Assembly: GCA_049518415.1 (NCBI GenBank)
Contig: JBEKRX010000023.1
Span: forward strand, 15,537 to 79,536
DNA from: CAVQND01 sp049518415
GTDB lineage: Bacteria > Verrucomicrobiota > Verrucomicrobiia > Limisphaerales > UBA8199
DNA length: 64,000 nucleotides
Reading direction: 5' to 3'
Positions 17,740 to 25,791 of this stretch are shown here, one piece after another. Under the pieces are notes generated by a model that searched no databases, was not told the DNA's origin, and saw only the letters and a program-made list of their open reading frames with translations. Both the position numbers and the translations under genes were made by a program. Numbering within the stretch: the stretch's first letter is position 1; every line of letters begins with the position of its first letter.

Positions 17740-19629
17740 ATGAACAGGATTTTGAAGAACCGAGGCGGGGTGCCTGTAAAAACCCAGGAGGCCTCGAGCC
17801 TCGCCAGTGCGCGGGAGGCGATTACCTATTTCCGACCGATGGAAGAGCGGGAGGCGGACCGGGCGCCGCTGAGCGCGAAGCTCATCCGCCGCGTGTTCAC
17901 TTACACGCGCCCATACGCCGCGCGGCGCAACTGGCTGTTCGCCCTCACGTTTGCCCGGGGCCTGCAACTGCCGGCGCTGGCGTGGCTGATCGGCCAGACG
18001 ATCAACGGCCCGATTGCCGGCCAGGACCTGCGGAGCATTTACCTGCACGCCGGCGTCTATCTGGGGCTGGTGCTGCTCATGGTGGCGACGCTGCACCTGC
18101 GTCAGCGGTTGGCCCTCGAACTGGGCGAGGCCGTCGCCCACGACATGCGCTCGGAACTGTTCCGCAAGCTGACCACGCTGCCGATGTCGTTCTTCCACAA
18201 GACCAAATTCGGCCGCATCATCAGCCGGCTGACCTCGGACATCGACAGCGTGCGCGTGGCGGTGCAGGACGTGGCGTTCGTGGTGACGATCCAGGCGGTG
18301 CAAATGGCGGTGGCGGCCCTGCTGATGGTGTGGTACAACTGGAAGCTCTTTTCGCTGATGCTGACGCTGGCGCCGGTGATTTGGGTGGTCAACAACCGCT
18401 ACCGCCGGGAAGTCAGCCGCCAGTTGCGCAAACTCCAGGAGACCTGGAACCGCCTGACCTCGACCCTGGCTGAATCGGTGGGCGGCATCCGGGTCACGCA
18501 GGCCTTCGTGCGCCAGGAGATCAACGCCGGGTTCTTCCGCAAGCTGGTGAATTTGCACGGGGAAAACAACGTGGGCGTGGCGCGGGCCTCGGCGGTGTTC
18601 ATACCGCTGCTCCAGATGAAGAGCCAACTGTTTCTGGGCGCCACGGCGCTGCTCAGCGGCTACGGCGCGCTCCGCTGGCAAGGCTGGCTGCACATGGAGG
18701 TGGGCGACCTGGTCATGTTCTTTTTCCTGGCCAACTTCTTCTTCGACCCCGTCCAGGTCATCGGCAACCAGTATAACCAGGCCCTGGCGGCCATGGCCGG
18801 GGCCGAACGTTTCTTCCGGCTCATCGATCTCCCACCGGAGTGGCAGGATGCGCCCACCGCCCGGCCACTGCCGGCCATTGGCGGACGGGTCGAGTTCCAG
18901 GACGTCGCCTTCGCCTACGAGCCGGGGCGGCCCGTGCTGGCCGACATCGGGTTCGTGGCCGAACCGGGGCAAACCGTCGCCCTGGTCGGTCCCACCGGCA
19001 GCGGCAAGACCACCCTGGTGGGCCTGCTCCAGAAGTTTTACCTCCCGACCCGCGGCCGGGTGCGGGTGGACGGGCACGACCTCCGCGAGGTGACCAGCAC
19101 TTCGCTTCACGCCCAGATGGGCACCGTCCAGCAAAACAACTTCCTCTTTGCCGGCTCGGTCAGCGATAACATCCGCTTCGCGCGGCCGGGCGCGAGCGAG
19201 GCGGCGGTGCGGGCCACCTTGCGGGCGCTGGATTGCCTGGAGCTGGTGGAGGGGCTGCCGCGCGGCCTGGAGACCCAGGTGGGCGAAAAGAGCGCGGCGC
19301 TCTCGCTCGGCCAGCGGCAATTGATCTGTTTCGCCCGCGCGCTGCTGGCCGACCCGCGCATCGTGGTGCTGGACGAAGCGACCAGCGCCATCGATAGCGT
19401 CACTGAGGCGCGCCTGCAACGGGCGTTGGCAGTGCTGCTGCGCGGGCGCACGGCTTTTGTCGTCGCCCATCGCCTGAGCACGATTCGCAACGCCGACCTG
19501 GTGCTGGTGCTGGACCAGGGCCGCATCGTCGAGCGCGGCACGCACGAAACCCTGCTCGAGGCCGGGGGCGTCTATGCCCGTCTCCACGAAGAGTTCATAA
19601 GCGGGGGCATGGAGGCGTTAAAACATTGA
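17740..19629 (+). CDS. ABC exporter half-transporter, catalytic partner
   Basis: A 629-residue half-transporter. Walker A is VGPTGSGKTT (K423), Walker B IVVLDEATSA with E546 present, and the switch histidine H577 is in FVVAHRLST. The signature is LSLGQ (521-525) instead of LSGGQ. With the first subunit's defects this leaves one complete ATP site (this Walker A/B with the partner's LSGGQ) and one degenerate site. The start is uncertain: ATG 17740 lies in a GGATTAACCGGATGAACAGG tract common as intergenic repeat DNA. GTG 17770 or ATG 17839 (MEEREADRAPLSAKL) are alternatives. Confidence 0.88.
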   Translation: MNRILKNRGGVPVKTQEASSLASAREAITYFRPMEEREADRAPLSAKLIRRVFTYTRPYAARRNWLFALTFARGLQLPALAWLIGQTINGPIAGQDLRSIYLHAGVYLGLVLLMVATLHLRQRLALELGEAVAHDMRSELFRKLTTLPMSFFHKTKFGRIISRLTSDIDSVRVAVQDVAFVVTIQAVQMAVAALLMVWYNWKLFSLMLTLAPVIWVVNNRYRREVSRQLRKLQETWNRLTSTLAESVGGIRVTQAFVRQEINAGFFRKLVNLHGENNVGVARASAVFIPLLQMKSQLFLGATALLSGYGALRWQGWLHMEVGDLVMFFFLANFFFDPVQVIGNQYNQALAAMAGAERFFRLIDLPPEWQDAPTARPLPAIGGRVEFQDVAFAYEPGRPVLADIGFVAEPGQTVALVGPTGSGKTTLVGLLQKFYLPTRGRVRVDGHDLREVTSTSLHAQMGTVQQNNFLFAGSVSDNIRFARPGASEAAVRATLRALDCLELVEGLPRGLETQVGEKSAALSLGQRQLICFARALLADPRIVVLDEATSAIDSVTEARLQRALAVLLRGRTAFVVAHRLSTIRNADLVLVLDQGRIVERGTHETLLEAGGVYARLHEEFISGGMEALKH

Positions 19630-19666
19630 CGCCAGACGGCGTTAAAAAATCGTGACTCTCCAGGTA

Positions 19667-19733
19667 GCAGCCGACGTTAGTCGGCTCATTATCCGTCTTC
19701 AGGAAGATCGGCGCCGACTGACCTCGGCGGCTG
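19667..19733. repeat. Short inverted repeat, shared with 12.8 kb
   Basis: GCAGCCGACGTTAGTCGGC (19667) and GCCGACTGACCTCGGCGGCTGC in the opposite orientation (ending 19733) bracket 67 bp in the gap between the ABC genes and proS. The left arm recurs at 12808-12829. It could form a hairpin; no U-tract follows. Confidence 0.45.
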
Positions 19734-19843
19734 CGTCTCGTATGGGGCGGGTGCCCGGTTACATGCAGCGTTCGAGCGCCTTCCCGCCTGAATAGTTGCG
19801 AAAAATCTTCGCCCGCCGCTGAAATTCTGCCAAATAGTAAGCT

Positions 19844-21556
19844 ATGAGACAGTCCCGACTCCTGGGCCAGACGCTGCGCGAGGCGCCGAAGGACGCGCAA
19901 ACCGCCGCCCACGCCCTGATGCTGCGGGCCGGCTGCATCCAGCAACTCTGCGCCGGCGTTTATGTCTATCTGCCCCTGCTCCACCGCACGCTGGCCAGGC
20001 TCTCGGAAATCGTGCGCCAGGAGATGGAGGCCGCCGGGGCCGTCGAGTTGCTCATGCCCGCCCTCCAGCCGCGTGAGCTCTGGGAGGAATCCGGCCGCTG
20101 GGAACGCTACACGGCCGTGGACGGCATCATGTTTGCGTTCGCCGATCGCCGCGGGGCCACCGTCTGCCTGGGGCCGACGCACGAGGAGGTCATCACCGAC
20201 ATTCTGCGCCGCGAGATCAAGTCCTACAAGGACCTGCCCAAGTGCGCCTTCCAGATTCAAACCAAGTTCCGGGACGAAATCCGGCCGCGTTTCGGCCTGA
20301 TGCGCGCCCGCGAGTTCATCATGAAAGACGCCTACAGTTTCGACGCGGACGAGGCCGGACTGGAGGCGGCTTACGACGGGATGCGGCGGGCCTATCACCG
20401 GATTTGCGAGCGCATCGGGTTCCGCTACCGCGCGGTCGAGGCGGACCCCGGCGCCATCGGCGGCAGCGGCAGCCAGGAATTCATGGTCCTGGCCGACACC
20501 GGAGAGGACACGCTCCTGTTCTGCGAGGGCTGTGACTACGCGGCCAACCAGCAACGGGCCCAGTCCCGCTTGCAGGAATTCCCGCAGGACCCCGAGCCGA
20601 AACCGATGGCGGCCGTCCTGGGCGAGGGACTGATCGGCGTCGAAAAGCTGGCGCAGTTTCTCGACATCCCGGTCTGGAAGACTACCAAGACGCTGATCTT
20701 CCAGGCGGATGAGCGGCTAGTGGCCGTGGCGGTGCGCGGCGATTGCGAGGTGAACGAAACCAAGGTGGCCAATTTCCTCGGCTGCAAGGCCCTCCGGCTG
20801 GCGTCGGCGGAGGCCATCAGGGAACTGACCGGGGCCGAGGTGGGCTATGCCGGGCTGCTCGGGCTGCCCGCCTCCGTGCGCCTCCTGGCCGACCATTACG
20901 TGGGCCGGCGCGTCAACTTCGAATGCGGCGCCAACCAAACCAACTATCACAACATCAACGTCAATTTCGGCCGCGACCTGCCGCTGCCGGAGCTTGGGGA
21001 CTTCAAGCTGGCCAAAGCGGGTGAAGGTTGCCCGCGTTGCGGGGGAAGCTTGCAGGCGGCGCGCGGCATTGAGGTCGGCCATATTTTCAAGCTCGGCACC
21101 AAGTACTCCGAGGCGATGAACTGCCGCTACCTGGACGCCCAGGGCAAAGCGCACCCGGTCATCATGGGCTGTTACGGCATCGGCATCTCGCGCATGGCCG
21201 CCGCCTGGGTCGAGCAGAGCCACGACGACAAGGGCATCATCTGGTCGCCGCAAATTGCGCCCTTCGACGCGCACCTGGTCGGGCTGAACCTGGAAGACCC
21301 GGCGGTCAGCGCCCAAGCGGAGCAGATTTACCAGCAACTCCGCCAGGCCGGCCTGGCCGTGCTCTTCGATGACCGCCCGGCCCGCGCCGGGGAGAAATTC
21401 AGCGACGCCGACCTCATCGGCATTCCCGCCCGGCTCACGACCAGCAAGCGCACCCTCCAACAGGGCAAAGTCGAGTTCAAGCTGCGCTGCCAAACCAAGG
21501 CGGAACTGGTGTCCCTCGACGAAGCCCAGGCCCGCATTCGGGCCGGGCTGCGATAA
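19844..21556 (+). CDS. proS: Prolyl-tRNA synthetase
   Basis: A 570-residue class II synthetase of the bacterial type with an editing insertion. Motif 2 region: FRDEIRPRFGLMRAREFIMKD; motif 1: LLHRTLARLSEIVRQEMEAAGA; motif 3: GCYGIGISR. The INS editing domain occupies about residues 220-390. The C-terminal anticodon-binding domain includes VLFDDRPARAGEKFSDADLIG. It charges tRNA-Pro in the cytosol. Length and architecture are normal for the E. coli-type enzyme. It is monocistronic; the nearest upstream gene ends 214 bp away. Confidence 0.95.
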   Translation: MRQSRLLGQTLREAPKDAQTAAHALMLRAGCIQQLCAGVYVYLPLLHRTLARLSEIVRQEMEAAGAVELLMPALQPRELWEESGRWERYTAVDGIMFAFADRRGATVCLGPTHEEVITDILRREIKSYKDLPKCAFQIQTKFRDEIRPRFGLMRAREFIMKDAYSFDADEAGLEAAYDGMRRAYHRICERIGFRYRAVEADPGAIGGSGSQEFMVLADTGEDTLLFCEGCDYAANQQRAQSRLQEFPQDPEPKPMAAVLGEGLIGVEKLAQFLDIPVWKTTKTLIFQADERLVAVAVRGDCEVNETKVANFLGCKALRLASAEAIRELTGAEVGYAGLLGLPASVRLLADHYVGRRVNFECGANQTNYHNINVNFGRDLPLPELGDFKLAKAGEGCPRCGGSLQAARGIEVGHIFKLGTKYSEAMNCRYLDAQGKAHPVIMGCYGIGISRMAAAWVEQSHDDKGIIWSPQIAPFDAHLVGLNLEDPAVSAQAEQIYQQLRQAGLAVLFDDRPARAGEKFSDADLIGIPARLTTSKRTLQQGKVEFKLRCQTKAELVSLDEAQARIRAGLR

Positions 21557-21942
21557 GAAAGCCGAAATCCGAAACCCGAAGGCAGGCCACCATTGCCCCG
21601 TAGTCCCGATTCCGAATCGGGAGGGTTCGACGCCGGATTGTCCTGCGGGAAGACGGCGGCGCTCGCCAGAACGCCGCTGCTTCTTTCTCATCTTCGGCTA
21701 GCCGCCTGAAGGCAGCGATTGTCGACCCTGCATCTCGAGCGCCCGCTCACCCGTTCATCGCGCCCTCTCGCGCGGCCAAACCCGCAATCTGAAATCTGAA
21801 ATCTGAAATCTGAAATCCTCCGCGGGCTGAAAGCCCGACGTGCGCTCACCCACCCCCTCCTCCCCCGCCCCCCACCACTCCCGCCCCCGATTTTTTCCTG
21901 TTACATTCTGCCCGCTGGTGGAACAGAGTAGGTGGATGCAGG
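21557..21942. other. Gene-free stretch with REP and heptamer repeats
   Basis: No gene seen. It holds the palindrome TCCCGATTCCGAATCGGGA at 21604-21622, five tandem copies of AATCTGA at 21786-21820 and a C-rich tract at about 21850-21890. GATTTTTTCCTGTTACATTC (21889-21908) could hold a promoter for the ECF sigma gene but I see no good -10/-35 pair. Confidence 0.6.
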
Positions 21943-22512
21943 GTGTTTCCAGCAGCGGGGGAACGCCCGGCAGACGTTGCGATGGAACGACAGGAAGAGT
22001 TGATGGTTGAGTTTGTGGCCGCGCGCCACAGCCTGTTCGCCTTCATCCAGGGCTTCGTGCGCAACCCGCACGACTCGGAGGACATCTTCCAGGAGGTATG
22101 GGTGAGTTTCTCCCGTGCGCTGGCCGAGGGGGTTGAGATTAGGGACCAGGCCAAATGGTGCCGCGGCACGGCCCGCAACCTGGTGCTGCACTACTGGCGC
22201 GACCGGCGCAAGGAGACCGTGCCGGCGGACGAGCAGTTGCTGGACCTGGTGGAACTGGCCTTCGCCGAACAGGCGGCGCACCAGGACTACTGGCGCGCGC
22301 GCCAGGAGGCGGTGACGGAGTGCATCCAGGAACTGCCGGAGCGCGCCCAACGCCTGCTGCGGCTCAAATATGAGCAGGGACTGCCCGCCCAGGAGGTGGC
22401 CGGCCTCCTCCGGCAAACGAGCGCCGCCGTGCTGATGTCCCTTTCCCGCCTGCGCCGGGCGCTGCGGGATTGCGCGGAGAAAAAACTCCGACTGCAAGGG
22501 CTGCTGCCATGA
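21943..22512 (+). CDS. ECF sigma factor (Rhodopirellula/Verrucomicrobium type)
   Basis: A 189-residue sigma-70 family factor. Region 2 includes FIQGFVRNPHDSEDIFQEVW and AKWCRGTARNLVLHYWRDRR; region 4 includes CIQELPERAQRLLRLKYEQG and the helix-turn-helix LPAQEVAGLLRQTSAAVLMS. It matches the ECF group typical of Planctomycetes and Verrucomicrobia that is paired with FecR-like proteins. GTG 21943 has an AGGTGG seven bases upstream; ATG 21982 (MERQEELMVEF) is the alternative start. The FecR gene overlaps its stop codon (ATGA), so the two are translationally coupled. Confidence 0.88.
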   Translation: MFPAAGERPADVAMERQEELMVEFVAARHSLFAFIQGFVRNPHDSEDIFQEVWVSFSRALAEGVEIRDQAKWCRGTARNLVLHYWRDRRKETVPADEQLLDLVELAFAEQAAHQDYWRARQEAVTECIQELPERAQRLLRLKYEQGLPAQEVAGLLRQTSAAVLMSLSRLRRALRDCAEKKLRLQGLLP

Positions 22513-23942
22513 ACAGCCTCGGGCAACTCTTGGCACAATGGGCGGCCGGCGGGCTCTCCGCCGCGGAACTGGCGGAGTTGAAGCAACTGCTGGCAAAGCC
22601 CGAAACCCGCGCCGAGCTGGTTGACGATTGGCTGCTGGACGAAACCATTTATCACACGCTCCGCTCGCAGCCCGCCGAGGCGCCGGCAGCCGCCCAGGCG
22701 CGGCTGGCTCGGGCGTGGGCGCCGCCCGCGGCCAGGCCCGCCCGCGCGCCACGCCGGCTTTTCCCCTGGCTGGTTTGGCATGAGGTGCGGATTACCCTGC
22801 GCTGGCCGCTAGGCGTTGCAGCCGCCGCGTGCCTCGCCCTGGCGGGGCTCCATTTCTATTTCCAGAAAGCCGCCGTCGGCCGCCTGACCGACCTGCGCGC
22901 GCAAGTGGCCGTCGAGCGCGCCGGTCGGAAGTTGTCTGCGGGGTCGGGGCAATTGCTTTATCCGGGAGACCTCCTCCGGGTGCCGGCGGACGGAGCGGCG
23001 AGCCTGGCCTGGGGCGAGGAGCCGACCCGTCTCGACCTGGCCGCCGGGGCGGAGTTGCAACTGCTCAATCCGATGCGCGGCAAACGGCTCTCGCTCCGAA
23101 CCGGCACTTTGGATGCCTCCGTCGCCCCACAGCCCCGCTGGCGCCCCATGATTATCGCCACGCCCCAGGCGGAAGCCAAAGTCGTGGGCACGCACTTCTC
23201 CCTTTCCGCCACCGCCGCCAGCACGCGAATCGAAGTCCTGGAAGGCGCGGTCCGGCTGCGCAAGCGCCGCCTGGCCGCCGTGGACGACCACCGCCAACTG
23301 ACCGTCCGCGCCGGCCAGACGGCCACCGCCGCCCCGGGTGTGAAACTGGAGGCGCAGTTCCTGACCGGCTTTCTGTCCAGCGACGTCTGGACCTTGCCGT
23401 CCGACACTCCCTTTGCCGAGGCGCCCGCCCGGGGCACGTCGTTGAGCCAACCGGCCGCTGCTCCCGCCCCGCCCAATGCGGTCGAGCGGCTCCGTGGTTT
23501 CCTGGTCGCGCCGGCCTCCGGGGATTACATCTTCTGGCTGGCGACGCTCGAGGACAAGACCCCGGCCGAGCTGTGGCTCAGCACCGATGCCAAACCGGCC
23601 CACAAACGCCGCCTCGCCTACGTCATGCCGCCCGAGCCGGGCAGAGAGGGCACGGCGCCGGGGCCGCAAGGCGGGGCCCGCCCAAGGAGTGGTTCGGCCT
23701 CGCGCCTCGCGGCCGACCTGCAAAGTTCCCCGAGCCAGGAGTCCGCCCCACAAAGGCTGGTCCAAGGCCAGCGTTATTACCTGGAACTTTGGCATGAAGG
23801 AGTCGGTCCGGAGGCCGTCTATTTCGCCTGGCGTCTGCCGGGTGAAGCCGGCGGCGCCCCGCCCAAAAGAGTCGCCCTGCAGGCCCTTTGCCCGTTTATA
23901 GACAGTTCGGGGCCGGACAAAGGGACCGACGCAGTGAGGTGA
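22509..23942 (+). CDS. FecR-like regulator with C-terminal PA14 domain
   Basis: A 477-residue membrane protein starting at an ATGA overlap with the sigma gene. Residues 1-70 are a helical cytoplasmic domain that would bind the sigma factor (LAELKQLLAKPETRAELVDD). One membrane helix spans about 97-117 (WPLGVAAAACLALAGLHFYF). A FecR domain follows at about 125-280 (LDLAAGAELQLLNP, TPQAEAKVVGTHFSLSATA, RIEVLEGAVRLRK). A PA14/GLEYA-like module ends the protein (GFLVAPASGDYIFWLATLED, LVQGQRYYLELWHEG, VYFAWRLPG). The topology suggests that the outer domain senses a glycan or surface ligand and controls the sigma factor; this is inference. Confidence 0.82.
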   Translation: MNSLGQLLAQWAAGGLSAAELAELKQLLAKPETRAELVDDWLLDETIYHTLRSQPAEAPAAAQARLARAWAPPAARPARAPRRLFPWLVWHEVRITLRWPLGVAAAACLALAGLHFYFQKAAVGRLTDLRAQVAVERAGRKLSAGSGQLLYPGDLLRVPADGAASLAWGEEPTRLDLAAGAELQLLNPMRGKRLSLRTGTLDASVAPQPRWRPMIIATPQAEAKVVGTHFSLSATAASTRIEVLEGAVRLRKRRLAAVDDHRQLTVRAGQTATAAPGVKLEAQFLTGFLSSDVWTLPSDTPFAEAPARGTSLSQPAAAPAPPNAVERLRGFLVAPASGDYIFWLATLEDKTPAELWLSTDAKPAHKRRLAYVMPPEPGREGTAPGPQGGARPRSGSASRLAADLQSSPSQESAPQRLVQGQRYYLELWHEGVGPEAVYFAWRLPGEAGGAPPKRVALQALCPFIDSSGPDKGTDAVR

Positions 23943-24043
23943 GGAAATGATTAGCGATATTACTCCCCGTTCGCCGTTCGCCGTTCGCCGTTCGCCATTG
24001 ATGCAGTGAGGTTAGGAAATGATTAGCGATATTACCCCGTTCA
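23931..24043 (+). repeat. 72-bp-period duplication of the sigma-70 start region
   Basis: GCAGTGAGGTGAGGAAATGA at 23931 recurs at 24003 (one mismatch), each copy continuing through ATTAGCGATATTAC. Both copies contain ATG ATT AGC GAT ATT AC (starts 23947 and 24019). The first opens a 20-codon frame (MISDITPRSPFAVRRSPLMQ) closed by TGA; the second opens the sigma-70 gene. Four tandem copies of GTTCGCC (23969-23996) lie between them. Confidence 0.75.
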
Positions 24044-25569
24044 GCGCCGGCGAGTTTGCCGGCCAGGGCGGCGCCGCTTCAGGCGGCGCCGTCCAGGACA
24101 GCCCTGAATCGGTCCGCCGCCAAAGGGCAACCAGGCCTCCCCGGCCCGCGCCCGCGGAGCCGGGGCGCCGCTGGCCGGCCCGACCCGGCCCCCGGGGCCA
24201 CGAACCCGCCGGGCCAGGCCCTGGCGCTCGCTTCCTGGGTCCGGCGCCCAACGGGAATGCCGTGATGGTCTCCCAGCCGCCCCCGCCGGCTGCGGACGGG
24301 CGCATCCCGACACTGCCACCAATTCCATTCTACCCGCGCGCAGCGCGGCATCCTTCCGCCCCGGAGGGGCGGCAAGATAGTAGCCCAGGGCAAGGCCCGG
24401 GGAGAGGCGCGACGCCAAAGGCGTCACTCATACCAGCCCAGGGCAAGGCCCGTCGCGCCTTGGCGGACGGGCCGCCGCCCTGGGTAAGGGCGAAAAACGG
24501 ATCACCCCCCTCCCATCCCGCCCGGCGGGATGGGAGGGGGGAAGGGGGGAGGGCCTCCGCCCGCGCTCAGGGGCAGTGTCAGGATGCGCCCGCGCCCAAC
24601 GGCAATGCCCTGCTGCTCTCAGGGCCGCCCCCGCCGAGCGCGGACCCCGTTGAAGCGCCCTCCAGCCTCCAGCCTCCAGCCTCCAGCCTCCAGCCTCCAG
24701 GGTTTGATACGGAGAGCGACTTCATCCTGCGCCTTTATTTGCGCGACCTCGCCAGCGGCTCGCGGCTCGGGCCGGCTCAAGCGCCCCCGGCGACCGGCAC
24801 GTCCGGGGCCGACGCTGCCCGCCGCCAGCAACTGGTGGTCGGCCACTTGCCCAGGGTCGTGCGCATCGCCTTCGATTACCAGGGCTTCGGTCTCCCGCTG
24901 GGCGACCTGATCAATGAGGGCAACCTCGGCCTCATGCGGGCCGCCGAATTGTTCGACCCCGTCCGCAATGTCAGGTTCGCCTACTACGCCAGGCCCTGGG
25001 TCCGCGTGCAGATGCAGCGCGCCCTCAGCTATCAGGCCTGGCCGGTCAGCCTGCCGGCGGATTTCTACCGGCGCCATGGCCAGGTGCAAGTCGCCGAGGA
25101 GCGCCTCACCGCCAAACTCAACCGCGAACCGAACGACAGCGAATTGGCGGGCGAATGCGGGCTGGAACTGCCTGCCGTACGGCGCCTGCGTTCAACCCCG
25201 ACCCCGTCTTTCGTCCCACTGGAAAGCCCCTGGCCCGGAAATGAGACCGGGCTGACGCTGGCCGAAGTGATCCCCGACGAGACCTCGCCTACGCCGGACC
25301 GGGAAGCGGCCCTGCACAGCGACCGTGAATTCGTCGAGCGCCTGATGGTCGTGCTGACTCCGGCCGAACAGCAAGTCATTCGCCTCCGCTTCGGTTTGGA
25401 GGATGGCTGCCATCGCACCCTCAAGGAAGCGGGCCAGTTGCTCGGCTATGGCCGGCAGGGAATCCACCGCCTCCAGTCCGTTGCCCTGGCAAAACTCCGC
25501 CAGCGCGCCCGCTTCCTGCAAGTGGCCCTGGCGCCGCGCCCAGCGCACAACTCCACCTCCGCCCGGTGA
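24019..25569 (+). CDS. Sigma-70 family factor with repeat-derived N-terminus
   Basis: A 516-residue primary-type or alternative sigma factor. The sigma domains begin at about residue 235: region 1.2 ESDFILRLYLRDLA; region 2 HLPRVVRIAFDYQGFGLPLG, LINEGNLGLMRAAELFD and VRNVRFAYYARPWVRVQMQR; region 3 ERLTAKLNREPNDSELA; region 4 LTPAEQQVIRLRFGLEDG and LKEAGQLLGYGRQGIHRLQ. Residues about 8-232 are low-complexity, rich in P, G, A and R, and are encoded by repeat DNA (palindrome 24505-24541, REP-like 24358-24400, heptamers 24661-24700). ATG 24019 has TTAGGAA just upstream; no other ATG, GTG or TTG lies in frame before the sigma domains. Whether the N-terminal stretch is translated is uncertain. Confidence 0.82.
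   Translation: MISDITPFSAGEFAGQGGAASGGAVQDSPESVRRQRATRPPRPAPAEPGRRWPARPGPRGHEPAGPGPGARFLGPAPNGNAVMVSQPPPPAADGRIPTLPPIPFYPRAARHPSAPEGRQDSSPGQGPGRGATPKASLIPAQGKARRALADGPPPWVRAKNGSPPSHPARRDGRGEGGRASARAQGQCQDAPAPNGNALLLSGPPPPSADPVEAPSSLQPPASSLQPPGFDTESDFILRLYLRDLASGSRLGPAQAPPATGTSGADAARRQQLVVGHLPRVVRIAFDYQGFGLPLGDLINEGNLGLMRAAELFDPVRNVRFAYYARPWVRVQMQRALSYQAWPVSLPADFYRRHGQVQVAEERLTAKLNREPNDSELAGECGLELPAVRRLRSTPTPSFVPLESPWPGNETGLTLAEVIPDETSPTPDREAALHSDREFVERLMVVLTPAEQQVIRLRFGLEDGCHRTLKEAGQLLGYGRQGIHRLQSVALAKLRQRARFLQVALAPRPAHNSTSAR
24505..24541. repeat. Perfect 18-bp-arm palindrome inside the sigma gene
   Basis: CCCCCCTCCCATCCCGCC and its exact complement are separated by one base (24523). In the sigma frame it encodes PPSHPARRDGRGEGG. 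A hairpin this strong inside a message would be expected to affect translation or transcription. Confidence 0.85.
24661..24700 (+). repeat. Heptamer tandem repeat TCCAGCC inside the sigma gene
   Basis: About 5.7 tandem copies of TCCAGCC. In frame it encodes SSLQPPASSLQPP. The same unit occurs seven times at 32381-32429 and 2.5 times at 13085-13102. Confidence 0.85.
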
Positions 25570-25791
25570 GGCCCGGCCCGAAGGATTGCTCCTGCCTTGC
25601 AACCGAGCCCGTATCGCGTGAGGCGGCGGTACTTCTTCTCTGTTTACTTCGTTTCCTTCTGTTAGAGCTCTTTAGCTGAGCCCGTATCGCGTTCAACCAA
25701 CGGAGCCAAAACGCCGCGGCAGCCAGTAATCCCCAGCCTTCGCCACATCGCGTTGTTGATTCCCCGCAGCCCCTCGGTTACACTCGCCCAC
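25570..25791. other. Gap with a 15-bp direct repeat
   Basis: GAGCCCGTATCGCGT occurs at 25605-25619 and again at 25678-25692. No gene seen. The repeat lies at the left side of the second DNA-modification island and could be a duplication left by insertion; this is weak inference. Confidence 0.4.

Noticed and set aside
16120..19587. 1155-codon minus-strand frame opposite the ABC genes
   Set aside because: Antisense shadow of two clear ABC genes; its residue composition (R, H, Q, P-rich) is typical of high-GC shadows.
24661..24700. CRISPR array
   Set aside because: Seven-bp units without spacers; heptamer tandem repeats, not CRISPR. The same holds for 32381-32429.
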